Origin: a virus
Virus record (IMG/VR): IMGVR_UViG_3300009163_000025
Location: 1-64,000 of that record
Direction: 5' to 3' (one strand)
Length of the DNA: 64,000 nucleotides
Shown: positions 40,287 to 48,460 of the stretch, one piece after another
How the letters are laid out: each line of letters begins with the position of its first letter
Position numbering within the stretch: position 1 is the first letter of the stretch
Notes under the pieces: model-generated
The model's database searches: none
What the model was told of the DNA's origin: nothing
What the model saw: only the letters and a program-made list of their open reading frames with translations
Position numbers and translations under genes: made by a program

Positions 40287-40622
40287 TCACATTGCTCCCA
40301 TCCAACGAACATTCTGAAAAGTCCGTGCCATCGTGTTTCCACGGGCAAAATTCTTAGCGGGACTTGCCCATCCAGCGGCTTTCAAAATGTCGCCTTTAGT
40401 GAATTTGCCCATGTCACGGAGACAAACAAACGAATGCACGGAACGACCGCTACCTTTGCGACCAGTAATTACTTTGATGTAACTGCGACCAACTTCAAAT
40501 GACAGGCTATCGCAAAAATCTTGCGCCATTGCCTTTTGGGTTTCAGTAGGTGTTGCACCTTGCCACTTAATGTAGTCAGCCTTGATGCATTCCAGATATT
40601 CGTTAAAACCGTCAATCATTTT
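40287..40622 (-). CDS. Hypothetical protein (111 aa)
   Basis: Start at MIDGFNEYLECIKADYIKWQ (40622) with AAAGGAAACAAA upstream. Contains FEVGRSYIKVI, GRKGSGRSVHSFVCL and KGDILKAAGW; the GKFxxGDIxKxAGW pattern recurs in phage proteins. Possible nucleic-acid binding; unproven. Confidence 0.65.
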   Translation of the reverse strand, partial: KMIDGFNEYLECIKADYIKWQGATPTETQKAMAQDFCDSLSFEVGRSYIKVITGRKGSGRSVHSFVCLRDMGKFTKGDILKAAGWASPAKNFARGNTMARTFQNVRWMGAM

Positions 40623-40654
40623 GTTTCCTTTAGTTTTCTCACTCAACAGATACA

Positions 40655-40682
40655 AGTATACTCGCTTCGGAGGGTAAGTCAA
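40655..40682 (-). promoter_or_regulatory. Early promoter
   Basis: TTGACT (40682-40677), 16-nt spacer, TATACT (40660-40655). Leader is almost the same as that of the GP88 gene. Confidence 0.8.
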
Positions 40683-40724
40683 GGGTTTTTTGATGTGTTG
40701 CACAAATACAACATATTTGTGGGG

Positions 40725-40806
40725 AAAAAACAACGCCCTAGAACCGGTTTTAGGCGGTTTCTAGGGCTAAGGAGGGGTGTCAGTACATTAGACGGCTTGA
40801 GCCGTC
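40725..40806 (-). terminator. Terminator and second hairpin
   Basis: GCCCTAGAA (40735-40743) pairs with TTCTAGGGC (40759-40767); on the minus strand GTTG and six T follow. A second perfect stem GACGGC/GCCGTC lies at 40791-40806. They end the operon finishing at 40827. Confidence 0.6.
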
Positions 40807-40826
40807 CTAGAGGGCGGTTTAGAACG

Positions 40827-41018
40827 CTATTTTACATCATCAAAGTCTTCAAATTCATCCCACTCATCCTCTTTAATATTTTTAGGATCAATGAATCGAA
40901 TTTGCTTACGGAATTTATCTTTTTGCTTTTGTGATTCGCTCACGTTTTTAGATTTCTTTTTTGGACGATCATCGTCCTCATAAAATTCTCGAAACGTGTT
41001 ATACTTTTTGCTTGTCAT
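40827..41018 (-). CDS. Small charged protein (63 aa)
   Basis: Highly charged: DDDRPKKKSKNVSESQKQKD followed by an acidic WDEFEDFDDVK end. Likely disordered. Found downstream of RNase H and DUF6433 as in other T4-like phages. Function unknown. Confidence 0.65.
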   Translation of the reverse strand: MTSKKYNTFREFYEDDDRPKKKSKNVSESQKQKDKFRKQIRFIDPKNIKEDEWDEFEDFDDVK

Positions 41019-41023
41019 GGAAT

Positions 41024-41464
41024 TTATTTTTCCCCTAGAAAAACTTCTGGCAATGCTTCTTCAACAAGTTTGCGTGAGAAGCCTTTGTAGGACAATTTCT
41101 TGTCTTTGATTTGAAGAATGAGTTTTGCCTCTTCTGGCGAAACTGATTCTAAAATTTCAATGAAGATTTTTTCACGTTTAATTGTATTGACGTTATATGT
41201 CGCAAGCAAATATTCAAACTTACGCATTTCTTTCGGCAATCTATTGTGTCCCCAATTGTCAGGTGTTTCCATAGGTTTGTATGGAGGTGCACCTTCGGGC
41301 AAATCAAATTTTACATCATTGCGATAAACGTACCACAAAAGAACTTTTACGTCTTTTCGTAGATTCCCAATTTGTTTCAGCGCATCAACTCTTTTACCTG
41401 CCGATAAATCGGATACGTGTTTAAGTATTTCGGGCAAAGTCATTTTATCAACATTAATAGCCAT
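41024..41464 (-). CDS. DUF6433-like T4-type protein
   Basis: 146 aa. LPEILKHVSDLSAGKRVDALKQ, then LLWYVYRNDVKFDLPEGAPPYK and a LLATYNVNTIKREKIFIEIL helix. Conserved beside RNase H in T4-like phages (DUF6433). Function unknown. Confidence 0.75.
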   Translation of the reverse strand: MAINVDKMTLPEILKHVSDLSAGKRVDALKQIGNLRKDVKVLLWYVYRNDVKFDLPEGAPPYKPMETPDNWGHNRLPKEMRKFEYLLATYNVNTIKREKIFIEILESVSPEEAKLILQIKDKKLSYKGFSRKLVEEALPEVFLGEK

Positions 41465-41465
41465 G

Positions 41466-42332
41466 TTAAAATTCCTGTATGTGTTCCATCAGCATCTTCA
41501 AACGATACTTGATAAAGTAATTAAAAATCTTGTCCCTGCTATTTTCATTAGCGGAGTCATAATGTTCTAGAATTTTGTCCTGAATTTCTTGTGGAATTTT
41601 AGAGAGATCAATAAGCATTTCATTACGTTTATAGTTTCTCAGCATAATTTCATCACAAAAAGTCTCAGGTTCTTGTTCTAGCCAACTATTTAGTTTTTTT
41701 TCAGTTACAGGTTTCTGGCGGCTTTCTGCGACAAACGTATCATCGGAAGACAAGAAGTTAGGAATGCCATCACTTCGATCACCCTTAAGAATGTGTTCTT
41801 TTAGGAATTTGTCTGCGCTATTTGTGCGTAGGAATTTCTTGCCCATCGGGCTGTATTGTTCCACATTGACAAACTTTTGCAATTGCATAAAGTCTTTATC
41901 ACTAGAGAGAATAAGAATTTTTTCAGTCGCATCATTTTTAAGTTGTGTTCCGAACTTGTGGCAGAGTGTGCCGATAATGTCATCGGCTTCTGTTTTATCA
42001 ACTTGGATAACTTTATATGGTAAGTGTTCCTTGATTTCATCACGCACTCTGTTTAGCGTTTCAAAAATTAGATTCCAATCAAACGGAGATGCTTCTCTGT
42101 CTTTCTTACGTCCTGCTTTGTAGTAAGGAAAGAAGTCTCTGCGCCAATACTTCTTGTCATCGCTACAGATAACAATATCACCATACTGTTCTTTGAATTT
42201 AGTATTGTACATTCGAATGCTGTTAAGCACCATGTGACGAATTAGATTTTCATCTAACGGTGTTGATGCATTAGAACCAATCTGCATCATCAGATTGGAA
42301 ATCATTACCTGATTCAAGTCAATCAAAATCAT
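41466..42332 (-). CDS. rnh: RNase H / 5'-3' exonuclease (T4 Rnh, FEN family)
   Basis: 288 aa (T4 Rnh 305). LIDLNQVMISN (first Asp), ICSDDKKYWRRDFFPYYKAGR, KTEADDIIGTL and SSDKDFMQLQ are the metal and arch motifs; GDRSDGIPNFLS is the helix-three-turn-helix region. It removes RNA primers and flaps on the lagging strand, working with gp32. Confidence 0.93.
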   Translation of the reverse strand: MILIDLNQVMISNLMMQIGSNASTPLDENLIRHMVLNSIRMYNTKFKEQYGDIVICSDDKKYWRRDFFPYYKAGRKKDREASPFDWNLIFETLNRVRDEIKEHLPYKVIQVDKTEADDIIGTLCHKFGTQLKNDATEKILILSSDKDFMQLQKFVNVEQYSPMGKKFLRTNSADKFLKEHILKGDRSDGIPNFLSSDDTFVAESRQKPVTEKKLNSWLEQEPETFCDEIMLRNYKRNEMLIDLSKIPQEIQDKILEHYDSANENSRDKIFNYFIKYRLKMLMEHIQEF

Positions 42333-42341
42333 TTTATATTC

Positions 42342-42524
42342 TCAATAGTTCTGAACAATCCAAGCAGATAGTTCTTTAACTCGGGATTCAAGTACCGAGA
42401 TTGCGGTATGAATGTGTCCAGTATCATGGTCTTCTATTCGGCTTTTTAAGATTTCAATTTCATCTTTAAGTGCCTCAACATGCTTAACACGATCATGCAC
42501 TTCACTTGTAGTAACGATTGCCAT
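42342..42524 (-). CDS. Coiled-coil hypothetical protein (60 aa)
   Basis: HDRVKHVEALKDEIEILKSRIEDH forms a coiled coil. Just upstream of RNase H. Function unknown. Confidence 0.6.
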   Translation of the reverse strand: MAIVTTSEVHDRVKHVEALKDEIEILKSRIEDHDTGHIHTAISVLESRVKELSAWIVQNY

Positions 42525-42535
42525 AATGTATTCCT

Positions 42536-43654
42536 TTAATTTAATACTCTAACAATGATTGTATCAGAATTAATACGTCCTGTCAACTCGCTAGGTTTGG
42601 TAGACAAACCATCTAGGAGTTTTTTCAACACAATCTTGCCACCATCAAGTACTTGCTTAACAGTCACTTCAGGCTTACGCAAACGTTTGCCAATGGACGT
42701 TTCAACATTAAAGTTTTGAATTGTCGTACCTTTGATCGTCAAACCTTTTGCGTTATCTGCATTGTACATGCCAAGCAATTTAGTTTTGGTATTATACAAC
42801 CACACTTGATTCGCACCAATAATCTTTTCGGGTAGAACACTCTTCAAATTCAACTCAGCAAAATCTTTCATGTATTGCACTTTGGCGGCAACTACACTTG
42901 CTGGTTTCTCTTTTACTTTACGTGCTTTACGGGTAGGTTTCTTTTCTGCGCCACGATTTGTTTCTGCAACAATCGCATCATAAAATTCTTTAATCTTACG
43001 CAATTGTACTTTGCTGAAATTAGAATAACCTTCTTTGATATCAGCATCGGTTGTATTCATCGCATCTTCAAACTCTTTAGAACGTTTAATGAACACTTCA
43101 CACATACGCTTTTGCACAACGGAAGATAAGTCTTTGCTTTTCAGATATGATTGCATGTCTGGTGCAGATTTGCATCCACCAGCAATGAAGTCATCCACAA
43201 GCCCCTCAATTTCGCCAACTTCTTCAAGTGCCTTCTCATGTATACGATCTTGAATGTTAACAGTTATTACTGCAATGTGCTGTGCGGTTTTGGCTTTTGC
43301 TTTTGTTTTCTTTGCAGTTTCAAGAACATTCTTAAACTCTTTGACAAAGAATTTCTTGAATGATTCGGAAGGTTCGTAGCCCATACACATCATACGTGCT
43401 ACCCAACCAAGTTGCACTGGAATAGATGCGTCACTTGATGCGACTAGAGCAATTTCTTCCTTCGGTCTATCAATGCTATCCATGTATTCGATAACAAACG
43501 TTTTTGCTTGCTTGTTGTCACAAAAATAATTATACCAATTCAATGCACGAATTTCTTCGCTTCTAAGATTAGTCATCTCGGCTTGATTGGTCCAAGAAGG
43601 TTCCATGCCATATGCTTTTGCATCGGCACCAGGATTAATCTTGGAAAATTTCAT
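42536..43654 (-). CDS. T4-like conserved protein (372 aa)
   Basis: MKFSKINPGADAKAYGMEPSW opening, NWYNYFCDNKQAKTFVIEYM, then a basic linker KKPTRKARKVKEKPASVV, then a C-terminal domain with GIANQVWLYNTKTKLL-like beta structure and TSIGKRLRKPEVTVKQVL. Conserved in aquatic T4-like phages. The linker may bind DNA. Function unknown. Confidence 0.7.
   Translation of the reverse strand: MKFSKINPGADAKAYGMEPSWTNQAEMTNLRSEEIRALNWYNYFCDNKQAKTFVIEYMDSIDRPKEEIALVASSDASIPVQLGWVARMMCMGYEPSESFKKFFVKEFKNVLETAKKTKAKAKTAQHIAVITVNIQDRIHEKALEEVGEIEGLVDDFIAGGCKSAPDMQSYLKSKDLSSVVQKRMCEVFIKRSKEFEDAMNTTDADIKEGYSNFSKVQLRKIKEFYDAIVAETNRGAEKKPTRKARKVKEKPASVVAAKVQYMKDFAELNLKSVLPEKIIGANQVWLYNTKTKLLGMYNADNAKGLTIKGTTIQNFNVETSIGKRLRKPEVTVKQVLDGGKIVLKKLLDGLSTKPSELTGRINSDTIIVRVLN
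42558..42586 (-). promoter_or_regulatory. Promoter for the RNase H operon
   Basis: TTGACA (42586-42581), 17-nt spacer, TACAAT (42563-42558) in the 3' end of the preceding gene. Confidence 0.6.
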
Positions 43655-43657
43655 AGT

Positions 43658-43972
43658 TTATTCACCCAATGTAAATGATACAGATTTAATAGAATCGTAA
43701 CGGAATGAACGCCATTCGTTTTTCTCTAAGTCAACTACAGAGATAGACTCATCAGTTGAAGTGATGCGAACACGCTCGGTTTTCTTTTCATATACTGGAA
43801 TTGCAGATTCTTCTAGTGTGCATTTCATGGTACGCATTGTGCCATCTTTCTTTTGAAAGTCAACAGTCACAGGACCAAATTTGAGGTGGCTAACAAGCCA
43901 CTTCCGAAATGCTTTTTGTTCACTTGTATTAGCACTCGCATAATAAAAATTCGTCATATCAAAGTTCTCCAT
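43658..43972 (-). CDS. DUF2693 / SH3-barrel-type phage protein
   Basis: 104 aa from the ATG at 43972 (GGAGA upstream); the longer reading would begin above the promoter -10 at 44001. GPVTVDFQKKDGTMRTMKCTL and the final RSFRYDSIKSVSF match the DUF2693/SH3 beta-barrel phage family. Function unknown. Confidence 0.75.
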   Translation of the reverse strand: MENFDMTNFYYASANTSEQKAFRKWLVSHLKFGPVTVDFQKKDGTMRTMKCTLEESAIPVYEKKTERVRITSTDESISVVDLEKNEWRSFRYDSIKSVSFTLGE

Positions 43973-44000
43973 GTTAAAAATAACGTTTGTCAATGTTTCT

Positions 44001-44029
44001 AGTATACTCACAACTCGGTGGATTGTCAA
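44001..44029 (-). promoter_or_regulatory. Early promoter
   Basis: TTGACA (44029-44024), 17-nt spacer, TATACT (44006-44001); the start codon at 43972 lies about 20 nt after the predicted start site. The -35 overlaps the end of the glutaredoxin-like gene. Confidence 0.75.
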
Positions 44030-44280
44030 GTGTCATCTTCATCATTATCCAATTTTGTTAATTCATGTAGATGGTCATACAACTCTTTTAGCCCGCCAAT
44101 ATAATTAAGCCCATGATATACGTGAGGTATTTGCTTCGTTTCTGGATGCAATCTTAGCAATTGATTTACAGTATAGTGCTTGCCGATAAGAAAAATTTTA
44201 TATTGTTGGTGAGATGCCAGCAATAAATTTTCTGCTTTATCTGTAGCCCTACTATTTTCTGCTCCGTATATGTAGAACAT
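44026..44280 (-). CDS. Glutaredoxin-fold protein lacking CxxC
   Basis: 84 aa. FYIYGAENSRATDKAENLL and KQIPHVYHGLNYIGGLKELYDHL give the glutaredoxin fold with its cis-Pro and GG motif. The usual Cys-x-x-Cys is NSRA, so redox catalysis is unlikely. It may serve as a binding fold. Confidence 0.7.
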   Translation of the reverse strand: MFYIYGAENSRATDKAENLLLASHQQYKIFLIGKHYTVNQLLRLHPETKQIPHVYHGLNYIGGLKELYDHLHELTKLDNDEDDT

Positions 44281-44660
44281 TATCGACCTTGTTGAATTTT
44301 GATAAACTCACCAGGGTCATAATTTAATTTTGTTGACATAATTTTTCCTTTATAGTCGTAAGTAACGTAATATCCACTCAATACATTTTGAGTTTCATTT
44401 TCGTATACGATTCTACAAGAAATTTGATTCGGAGTCACTATGGTAATTGAATTATCGAATCTATCATAATGAGTCCGCTGTTGGATTTTATTGCACACTT
44501 GCCGTGATACAAGTCTATCCTGTTTATCAAACACAAGTTCCTTAGTTAGAATTTTTGCTTGATACGTTCCATTCTCAGCAGAATCGGATACAACATTCAC
44601 TTCTGCATGTACTGCATTAATGAATGCTATCAGTAATACTGCTTTTATATATGCTTTCAT
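44280..44660 (-). CDS. Secreted periplasmic protein
   Basis: 126 aa. Signal peptide MKAYIKAVLLIAFINAVHA. Two Cys in the mature part and a C-terminal YYVTYDYKGKIMSTKLNYDPGEFI segment, like the C-terminal part of betaproteobacterial 2TM glycine-zipper lipoproteins. Paralogous in plan to the next upstream gene. Confidence 0.6.
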   Translation of the reverse strand: MKAYIKAVLLIAFINAVHAEVNVVSDSAENGTYQAKILTKELVFDKQDRLVSRQVCNKIQQRTHYDRFDNSITIVTPNQISCRIVYENETQNVLSGYYVTYDYKGKIMSTKLNYDPGEFIKIQQGR

Positions 44661-45004
44661 TCTATTACATAAATTCGTTTAACAACTTTAATTGGTACTC
44701 TCATTGCAGGTTCTTTAGCCAATTTTACTGTACGCAATTCTCCATCATACTCAATTGTCACATTGTATCCAATTGGTGTAGTATAATACATCTTATCATG
44801 ATATGTGGTGCAACTTTGTTTTTCCTGATTGGTACCAACTTGCATAATTGTGGTGCATGATTGTCGTGGTACAGTATTGAAACCAGTCTTTAGAATTGGA
44901 TCAACATTGACAACCCTAGCATAGTCATACTGAACAACTTCCTGTGCGGATGCAATAGCCGCAAATGATGCAAGCAAGGCAAAGGCTAAAGTTTTGTATT
45001 TCAC
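44657..45004 (-). CDS. Secreted periplasmic protein, paralog
   Basis: 115 aa from a GTG at 45004 with AAAGGAAAAATC upstream; the ATG at 45046 would add residues ahead of the signal peptide (KTLAFALLASFAAIASA). SCTTIMQ/SCTTYHD Cys pair and GYNVTIEYDGELRTVKLAKEP match the neighbour at 44280. Role unknown. Confidence 0.6.
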   Translation of the reverse strand: MKYKTLAFALLASFAAIASAQEVVQYDYARVVNVDPILKTGFNTVPRQSCTTIMQVGTNQEKQSCTTYHDKMYYTTPIGYNVTIEYDGELRTVKLAKEPAMRVPIKVVKRIYVIE

Positions 45005-45014
45005 GATTTTTCCT

Positions 45015-45167
45015 TTAAAAAAGTTTATCTGCAAGTGCCGCCGCATTCCATGCTGAAAAGAATATATTCAGCCATCCCATTTTATTGTTTCCATTTTCAA
45101 AGTCAATTGTTGCAAACTTCCAACACATTACCATAAACAATACATTGAGTACAATAAACATATTCAT
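45015..45167 (-). CDS. Small membrane protein (50 aa)
   Basis: MNMFIVLNVLFMVMCWKFAT is one membrane helix, then GWLNIFFSAWNAAALADKLF. ATGA overlap with the upstream membrane protein gene. Confidence 0.65.
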   Translation of the reverse strand: MNMFIVLNVLFMVMCWKFATIDFENGNNKMGWLNIFFSAWNAAALADKLF

Positions 45168-45367
45168 GATTTCATTCCTTTAATCATAGAACCGACTAGG
45201 AATTGTAAATACGCTAATGCTAAAATAGTTTCCAAGTCAAAGGAAATTGAAGTTAAAAATACAGTATTGATTGCCCATATCGTAATCGCAGAGGATATAA
45301 TAACGGCAACAAACATGCCTGCTAAAAATACCAAAATGGCAGTTAGTGTCATTTCTTTAGTGTTCAT
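45164..45367 (-). CDS. Membrane protein (67 aa)
   Basis: Start at MNTKEMTLTAILVFLAGMFV (45367) with GGAGATTTT upstream. Two transmembrane helices. Unrecognised. Confidence 0.65.
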   Translation of the reverse strand: MNTKEMTLTAILVFLAGMFVAVIISSAITIWAINTVFLTSISFDLETILALAYLQFLVGSMIKGMKS

Positions 45368-45389
45368 AAAATCTCCATTCATATTTAAC

Positions 45390-45418
45390 ATCTTAACATA
45401 CTTGAATTGGCATGTCAA
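45390..45418 (-). promoter_or_regulatory. Promoter for the membrane/secreted gene group
   Basis: TTGACA (45418-45413), 17-nt spacer, TAAGAT (45395-45390). Confidence 0.55.
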
Positions 45419-45419
45419 G

Positions 45420-45737
45420 TCAGAATGTATTTAAGGTTGGTTCGCATTCTGCTATCAACTCACGTTCCCTTTGGTGGGCTGGTTTGCGTCCACGAATGAT
45501 TTCCATCACTTCGTATTGCCACTTTGCGCCAGACAATTCACGCAATGCATTACACATTGCCCAATCTTTGTCTTCGCACTTTGCACGGCTCACATGCTTT
45601 TGCCACCGAACTTTTACGGAACGCAAGTAGGCTTGACCCTGTGCAACAGTCAAGCCGATGTATGTATCACCTGTATCCACGCAAGTAACTCTGTACAGAA
45701 CGTGGTTTCTATCAGAACGTTTTTTTCTCATTACCAT
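45420..45737 (-). CDS. GIY-YIG-like endonuclease domain protein
   Basis: 105 aa. LYRVTCVDTGDTYIGLT, RWQKHVSRA and an ALRELSGAKWQYEVMEII stretch follow the GIY-YIG layout (first Tyr, YIG, Arg/His helix). No DNA-binding extension, so it may be a stand-alone nuclease rather than a homing enzyme. Close to the promoter start site (45744), so translation could be nearly leaderless. Confidence 0.65.
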   Translation of the reverse strand: MVMRKKRSDRNHVLYRVTCVDTGDTYIGLTVAQGQAYLRSVKVRWQKHVSRAKCEDKDWAMCNALRELSGAKWQYEVMEIIRGRKPAHQRERELIAECEPTLNTF

Positions 45738-45743
45738 ACTTAC

Positions 45744-45771
45744 AGTATAGCATAGTGAGGATGTAAGTCAA
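45744..45771 (-). promoter_or_regulatory. Early promoter
   Basis: TTGACT (45771-45766), 16-nt spacer, TATACT (45749-45744). Upstream (45772-45840) repeats GTTGC...AACAAC motifs. Confidence 0.75.
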
Positions 45772-45847
45772 GTACTTTCCACATTGTTGCACAAAAACAA
45801 CAAAATCCCCCTACAGAAAGTGTTGTTTTTACGCAACATCCTAGGAC

Positions 45848-45877
45848 TTGGTTTACCATAAATAAAGGCACTATAAT
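45848..45877 (+). promoter_or_regulatory. Candidate promoter of the plus-strand cassette
   Basis: TTGGTT (45848-45853), 18-nt spacer, TATAAT (45872-45877). A CATAAATA box (45857-45864), one base off the T4 late consensus, overlaps it, 32 nt before the start codon. Either could be used. Confidence 0.5.
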
Positions 45878-45895
45878 CCTAGGGAGGGAATAGTT

Positions 45896-46045
45896 ATGGA
45901 CATGGTAGAAATACTTTTAAAAGCATGGCCAGTTTTTTTAGCGTTTATTACTCTCGTTATTGTTTTAGCAAAAATGGATGTGCGAATTGGTGTCTTAGAA
46001 GACAAAGTAAAATCGCTTTTCGATTTATATAACAAAGGAAAGTAA
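45896..46045 (+). CDS. Small membrane protein (49 aa)
   Basis: MDMVEILLKAWPVFLAFITL: one transmembrane helix, then MDVRIGVLEDKVKSLFDLYN coiled tail. Strong GGGAGGG ribosome site. First of seven plus-strand genes. Resembles small phage membrane proteins paired with holins; function unknown. Confidence 0.75.
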   Translation: MDMVEILLKAWPVFLAFITLVIVLAKMDVRIGVLEDKVKSLFDLYNKGK

Positions 46046-46046
46046 A

Positions 46047-46391
46047 ATGGCAGAAGAAAATAAAGAAAGTGCTAAAGGCGCTTTCATAGAGAAACTATTG
46101 TTTGCTCTACTCCCCCTACTAATTGGTTCAACGGGATACTTAATTCAAGCATTGGGTTCTATTCAACACGATGTAACTATTTTGAATCAAAAAGTTAGTT
46201 TAGTTGTTACAACAGATAATAAACAAGCAAGTAACAGCGGTGCTGAATTAGCCCGTGAAAAACTACGTCAAGACTTAGAAAAAGAAATTCAAAAGAACCG
46301 TGATGCTATCATGGAAAATCGCCAACATATTGCCGTCTTGGAAGATAGATTAGGTTTTGGTTCAAAGAAAATTGGCTCAATGAAAGATTAA
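46047..46391 (+). CDS. Membrane-anchored coiled-coil protein (114 aa)
   Basis: TM segment 17-38 (FIEKLLFALLPLLIGSTGYL), then coiled coil with AREKLRQDLEKEIQKNRDAI and a short end. AGGAAAG ribosome site overlaps the previous stop. Holin-like topology; function unknown. Confidence 0.7.
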   Translation: MAEENKESAKGAFIEKLLFALLPLLIGSTGYLIQALGSIQHDVTILNQKVSLVVTTDNKQASNSGAELAREKLRQDLEKEIQKNRDAIMENRQHIAVLEDRLGFGSKKIGSMKD

Positions 46392-46409
46392 AGAAAGTAA
46401 AATACTATA

Positions 46410-47150
46410 ATGGTAACAAAAAAAGTTATAGCGAAACCAACTACAAAAAAAGCAACACCTGTTAAAAAGGCAACAGTAAAAAGAACAGTTAAAAAAGTAT
46501 CACCTGCACCAACATCAGTAATTAGTGTTGATGTGAGTGGTGCTACAAAATCTGCATCTTCTATGGTAGATAAGGCTATTGATTTAATTAAGTGGGTTGA
46601 CACGCCGTTCAAATTGTTTGAAGTTATTCTTCTCGCTAGTATATTCTTTTTTGGATACTTTGCATGGGATAGTAGAGTTGTAATTCTAAATGCAATTACA
46701 CAATCAAGTCATGTGACAAATCTTAAAGAAGTGAACCATCTTGTTCCAGTTGCAGGGAGTTTACAAAAAGATTTAGAAGCAACAACTGTAATTGTACACA
46801 AAGCATCTCTTAATGTGAATACAAGAAAAACAATGTTAGCGTTTGGTCCAAAAGGAAGAGATAATTCATTAGATGGATTAAATTCTAGTTTGTTTAGTAA
46901 AGATCAATCTAGAAATGCTGGCATCATTGGTATGTTAAATGGTGAAGTTGTTTGCGATAAAATAAGTGTGCTTGATAAATCTTCTGAATGGGAATCTAAA
47001 CAAGGCGTGACATTTGTTTGCCGTGGTGGTATTCCTCCTGAGATTGGAGACTTTGATGGGTATGTTGCTGTGGGATGGAAAAAGGAACCTAGTGATCTAA
47101 CAATAGTGAAAACTAGAATTAACCTAGCATCGTCTGAAATGTCGCAATGA
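46410..47150 (+). CDS. Membrane protein with basic N-terminus (246 aa)
   Basis: Residues 1-35 are Lys/Thr/Ala repeats; one transmembrane helix near 70-90 (FEVILLASIFFFGYFAWDS); the rest is presumably periplasmic, with FVCRGGIPPEIGDFDGYVAVGW. Two Cys. Unrecognised. Confidence 0.7.
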   Translation: MVTKKVIAKPTTKKATPVKKATVKRTVKKVSPAPTSVISVDVSGATKSASSMVDKAIDLIKWVDTPFKLFEVILLASIFFFGYFAWDSRVVILNAITQSSHVTNLKEVNHLVPVAGSLQKDLEATTVIVHKASLNVNTRKTMLAFGPKGRDNSLDGLNSSLFSKDQSRNAGIIGMLNGEVVCDKISVLDKSSEWESKQGVTFVCRGGIPPEIGDFDGYVAVGWKKEPSDLTIVKTRINLASSEMSQ

Positions 47151-47425
47151 AATGGATTATTCTATTCGTAGGAATGTCTGCGTTGATTGTTGGGTCAACA
47201 GCGCAGGTACCATGTGATCTCGGTGAGTTTAAAACTATTGCGTTAACTACGCATCATCCCTATGAACGTAAGGCAAAAATAATAGAGTGGTTGAAATCAA
47301 AAGGACCACAATGCGACAAAGAACAAGTCTCAAAGATATATAATAATTTAGCACACCTATTGGGAACTTCGGATGATGCAGAAGTTCGTGCTGTGACATA
47401 TGAAATGTACCGGAATGCAAAATAA
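47147..47425 (+). CDS. Secreted small protein (92 aa)
   Basis: Signal peptide ending STAQ (residue 19), then Cys23 and Cys55. ATGA overlap with the previous gene. Unrecognised. Confidence 0.65.
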   Translation: MKWIILFVGMSALIVGSTAQVPCDLGEFKTIALTTHHPYERKAKIIEWLKSKGPQCDKEQVSKIYNNLAHLLGTSDDAEVRAVTYEMYRNAK

Positions 47426-47659
47426 ATGGACGCCGTTCGATGGTTTCCAATCGTTGCGCCAAGTTATGCAAATGTAGATGGCATACTAGCCGATGTTCAT
47501 GCAAGAAAAAATGAAGAACGTTGGGACGAATATAATAAACAGTTAATTGAAAAAATACATCTTAGAGATTATTTGTATGATTTGTATTCGAAAAGATCAC
47601 ATGAGAATCACATACGCATGGAAATATACAATGTCAGCACTATAGATTTTTACGTTTAA
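47426..47659 (+). CDS. Hypothetical protein (77 aa)
   Basis: MDAVRWFPIVAPSYANVDGI, then charged helix HARKNEERWDEYNKQLIEKI. Starts directly after the previous stop (TAAATG). Unrecognised; found in a cassette of membrane proteins. Confidence 0.65.
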   Translation: MDAVRWFPIVAPSYANVDGILADVHARKNEERWDEYNKQLIEKIHLRDYLYDLYSKRSHENHIRMEIYNVSTIDFYV

Positions 47660-47664
47660 TTAAA

Positions 47665-48438
47665 ATGGATCCAATCACACTATTTGCCATGGCTAATGCC
47701 GCTGTGTCAGCGGTTAAAAAAGGATGCCAACTATACAAAGATATTAAAGGTGCGGCTGGTGATGTTAAAGCAGTACTCAAAGATTTAGATGAACAGTTTC
47801 ATAATAACCACAAAGACAAGCCAGCAACAGTTACGCAACGTAATGCTTACATAGTAGAAAATAATCGTGTTATAGAAGTAAACAAACGAGATGGTGAAAC
47901 TGTTGGTATCTATACAGAAATTGGAAATCATCTTGGCACATACTATGATAACTTAAATAAATGCATGGCTATCTTTGCAGAAGAAGAACGTAGAAGTAAA
48001 GAGGAGTTATATGAAGGTGATGATAGTTTAGGTAAACGTGCGCTACAGCGTGTTCTGATGAAAAAACAATTGGAACAAATGGGGACCGAATTACGTGAAT
48101 TGATGGTGTATCAAAGCCCACCTGAGTTAGGTGCTTTGTATACTGAAGTAGAAGAGATGATGAAAGTTATGGGTAAAGAACAAAAAATACTTATGACAAT
48201 TAAGATGAGAGCAGAAGAAGTGCAATCAAAAAGAAGAGCCGCACAGATAAAACAGTTAAGGCAAGATGCTATAATAGGTCTGGTTATTTTAATAGTAATA
48301 TTTACTATGGGCGCAATGTTTATGTGGGTTGCATACGATAGACAACAAAAATATCCTCAATACGGTGATGAGTTATTTCCTAAGAGTGAACGTCAACGAC
48401 AGCGAGAAAGAGAACCACAGGTATATATAGGTAGATAA
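47665..48438 (+). CDS. Tail-anchored coiled-coil protein (257 aa)
   Basis: ITLFAMANAAVSAVKKGCQLYKDI opening; long charged helices with EEERRSKEELYEG; a C-terminal TM at about 205-226 (AIIGLVILIVIFTMGAMFMW). C-terminus is basic (RQRQREREP). The pattern is common in aquatic T4-like phages; function unknown. Confidence 0.7.
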   Translation: MDPITLFAMANAAVSAVKKGCQLYKDIKGAAGDVKAVLKDLDEQFHNNHKDKPATVTQRNAYIVENNRVIEVNKRDGETVGIYTEIGNHLGTYYDNLNKCMAIFAEEERRSKEELYEGDDSLGKRALQRVLMKKQLEQMGTELRELMVYQSPPELGALYTEVEEMMKVMGKEQKILMTIKMRAEEVQSKRRAAQIKQLRQDAIIGLVILIVIFTMGAMFMWVAYDRQQKYPQYGDELFPKSERQRQREREPQVYIGR

Positions 48439-48460
48439 TAATAAAAGGGGAGATATAATT

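Noticed and set aside
45420-45737. Homing endonuclease in an intron
   Set aside because: No interrupted gene or intron structure around it; only a GIY-YIG-like domain.
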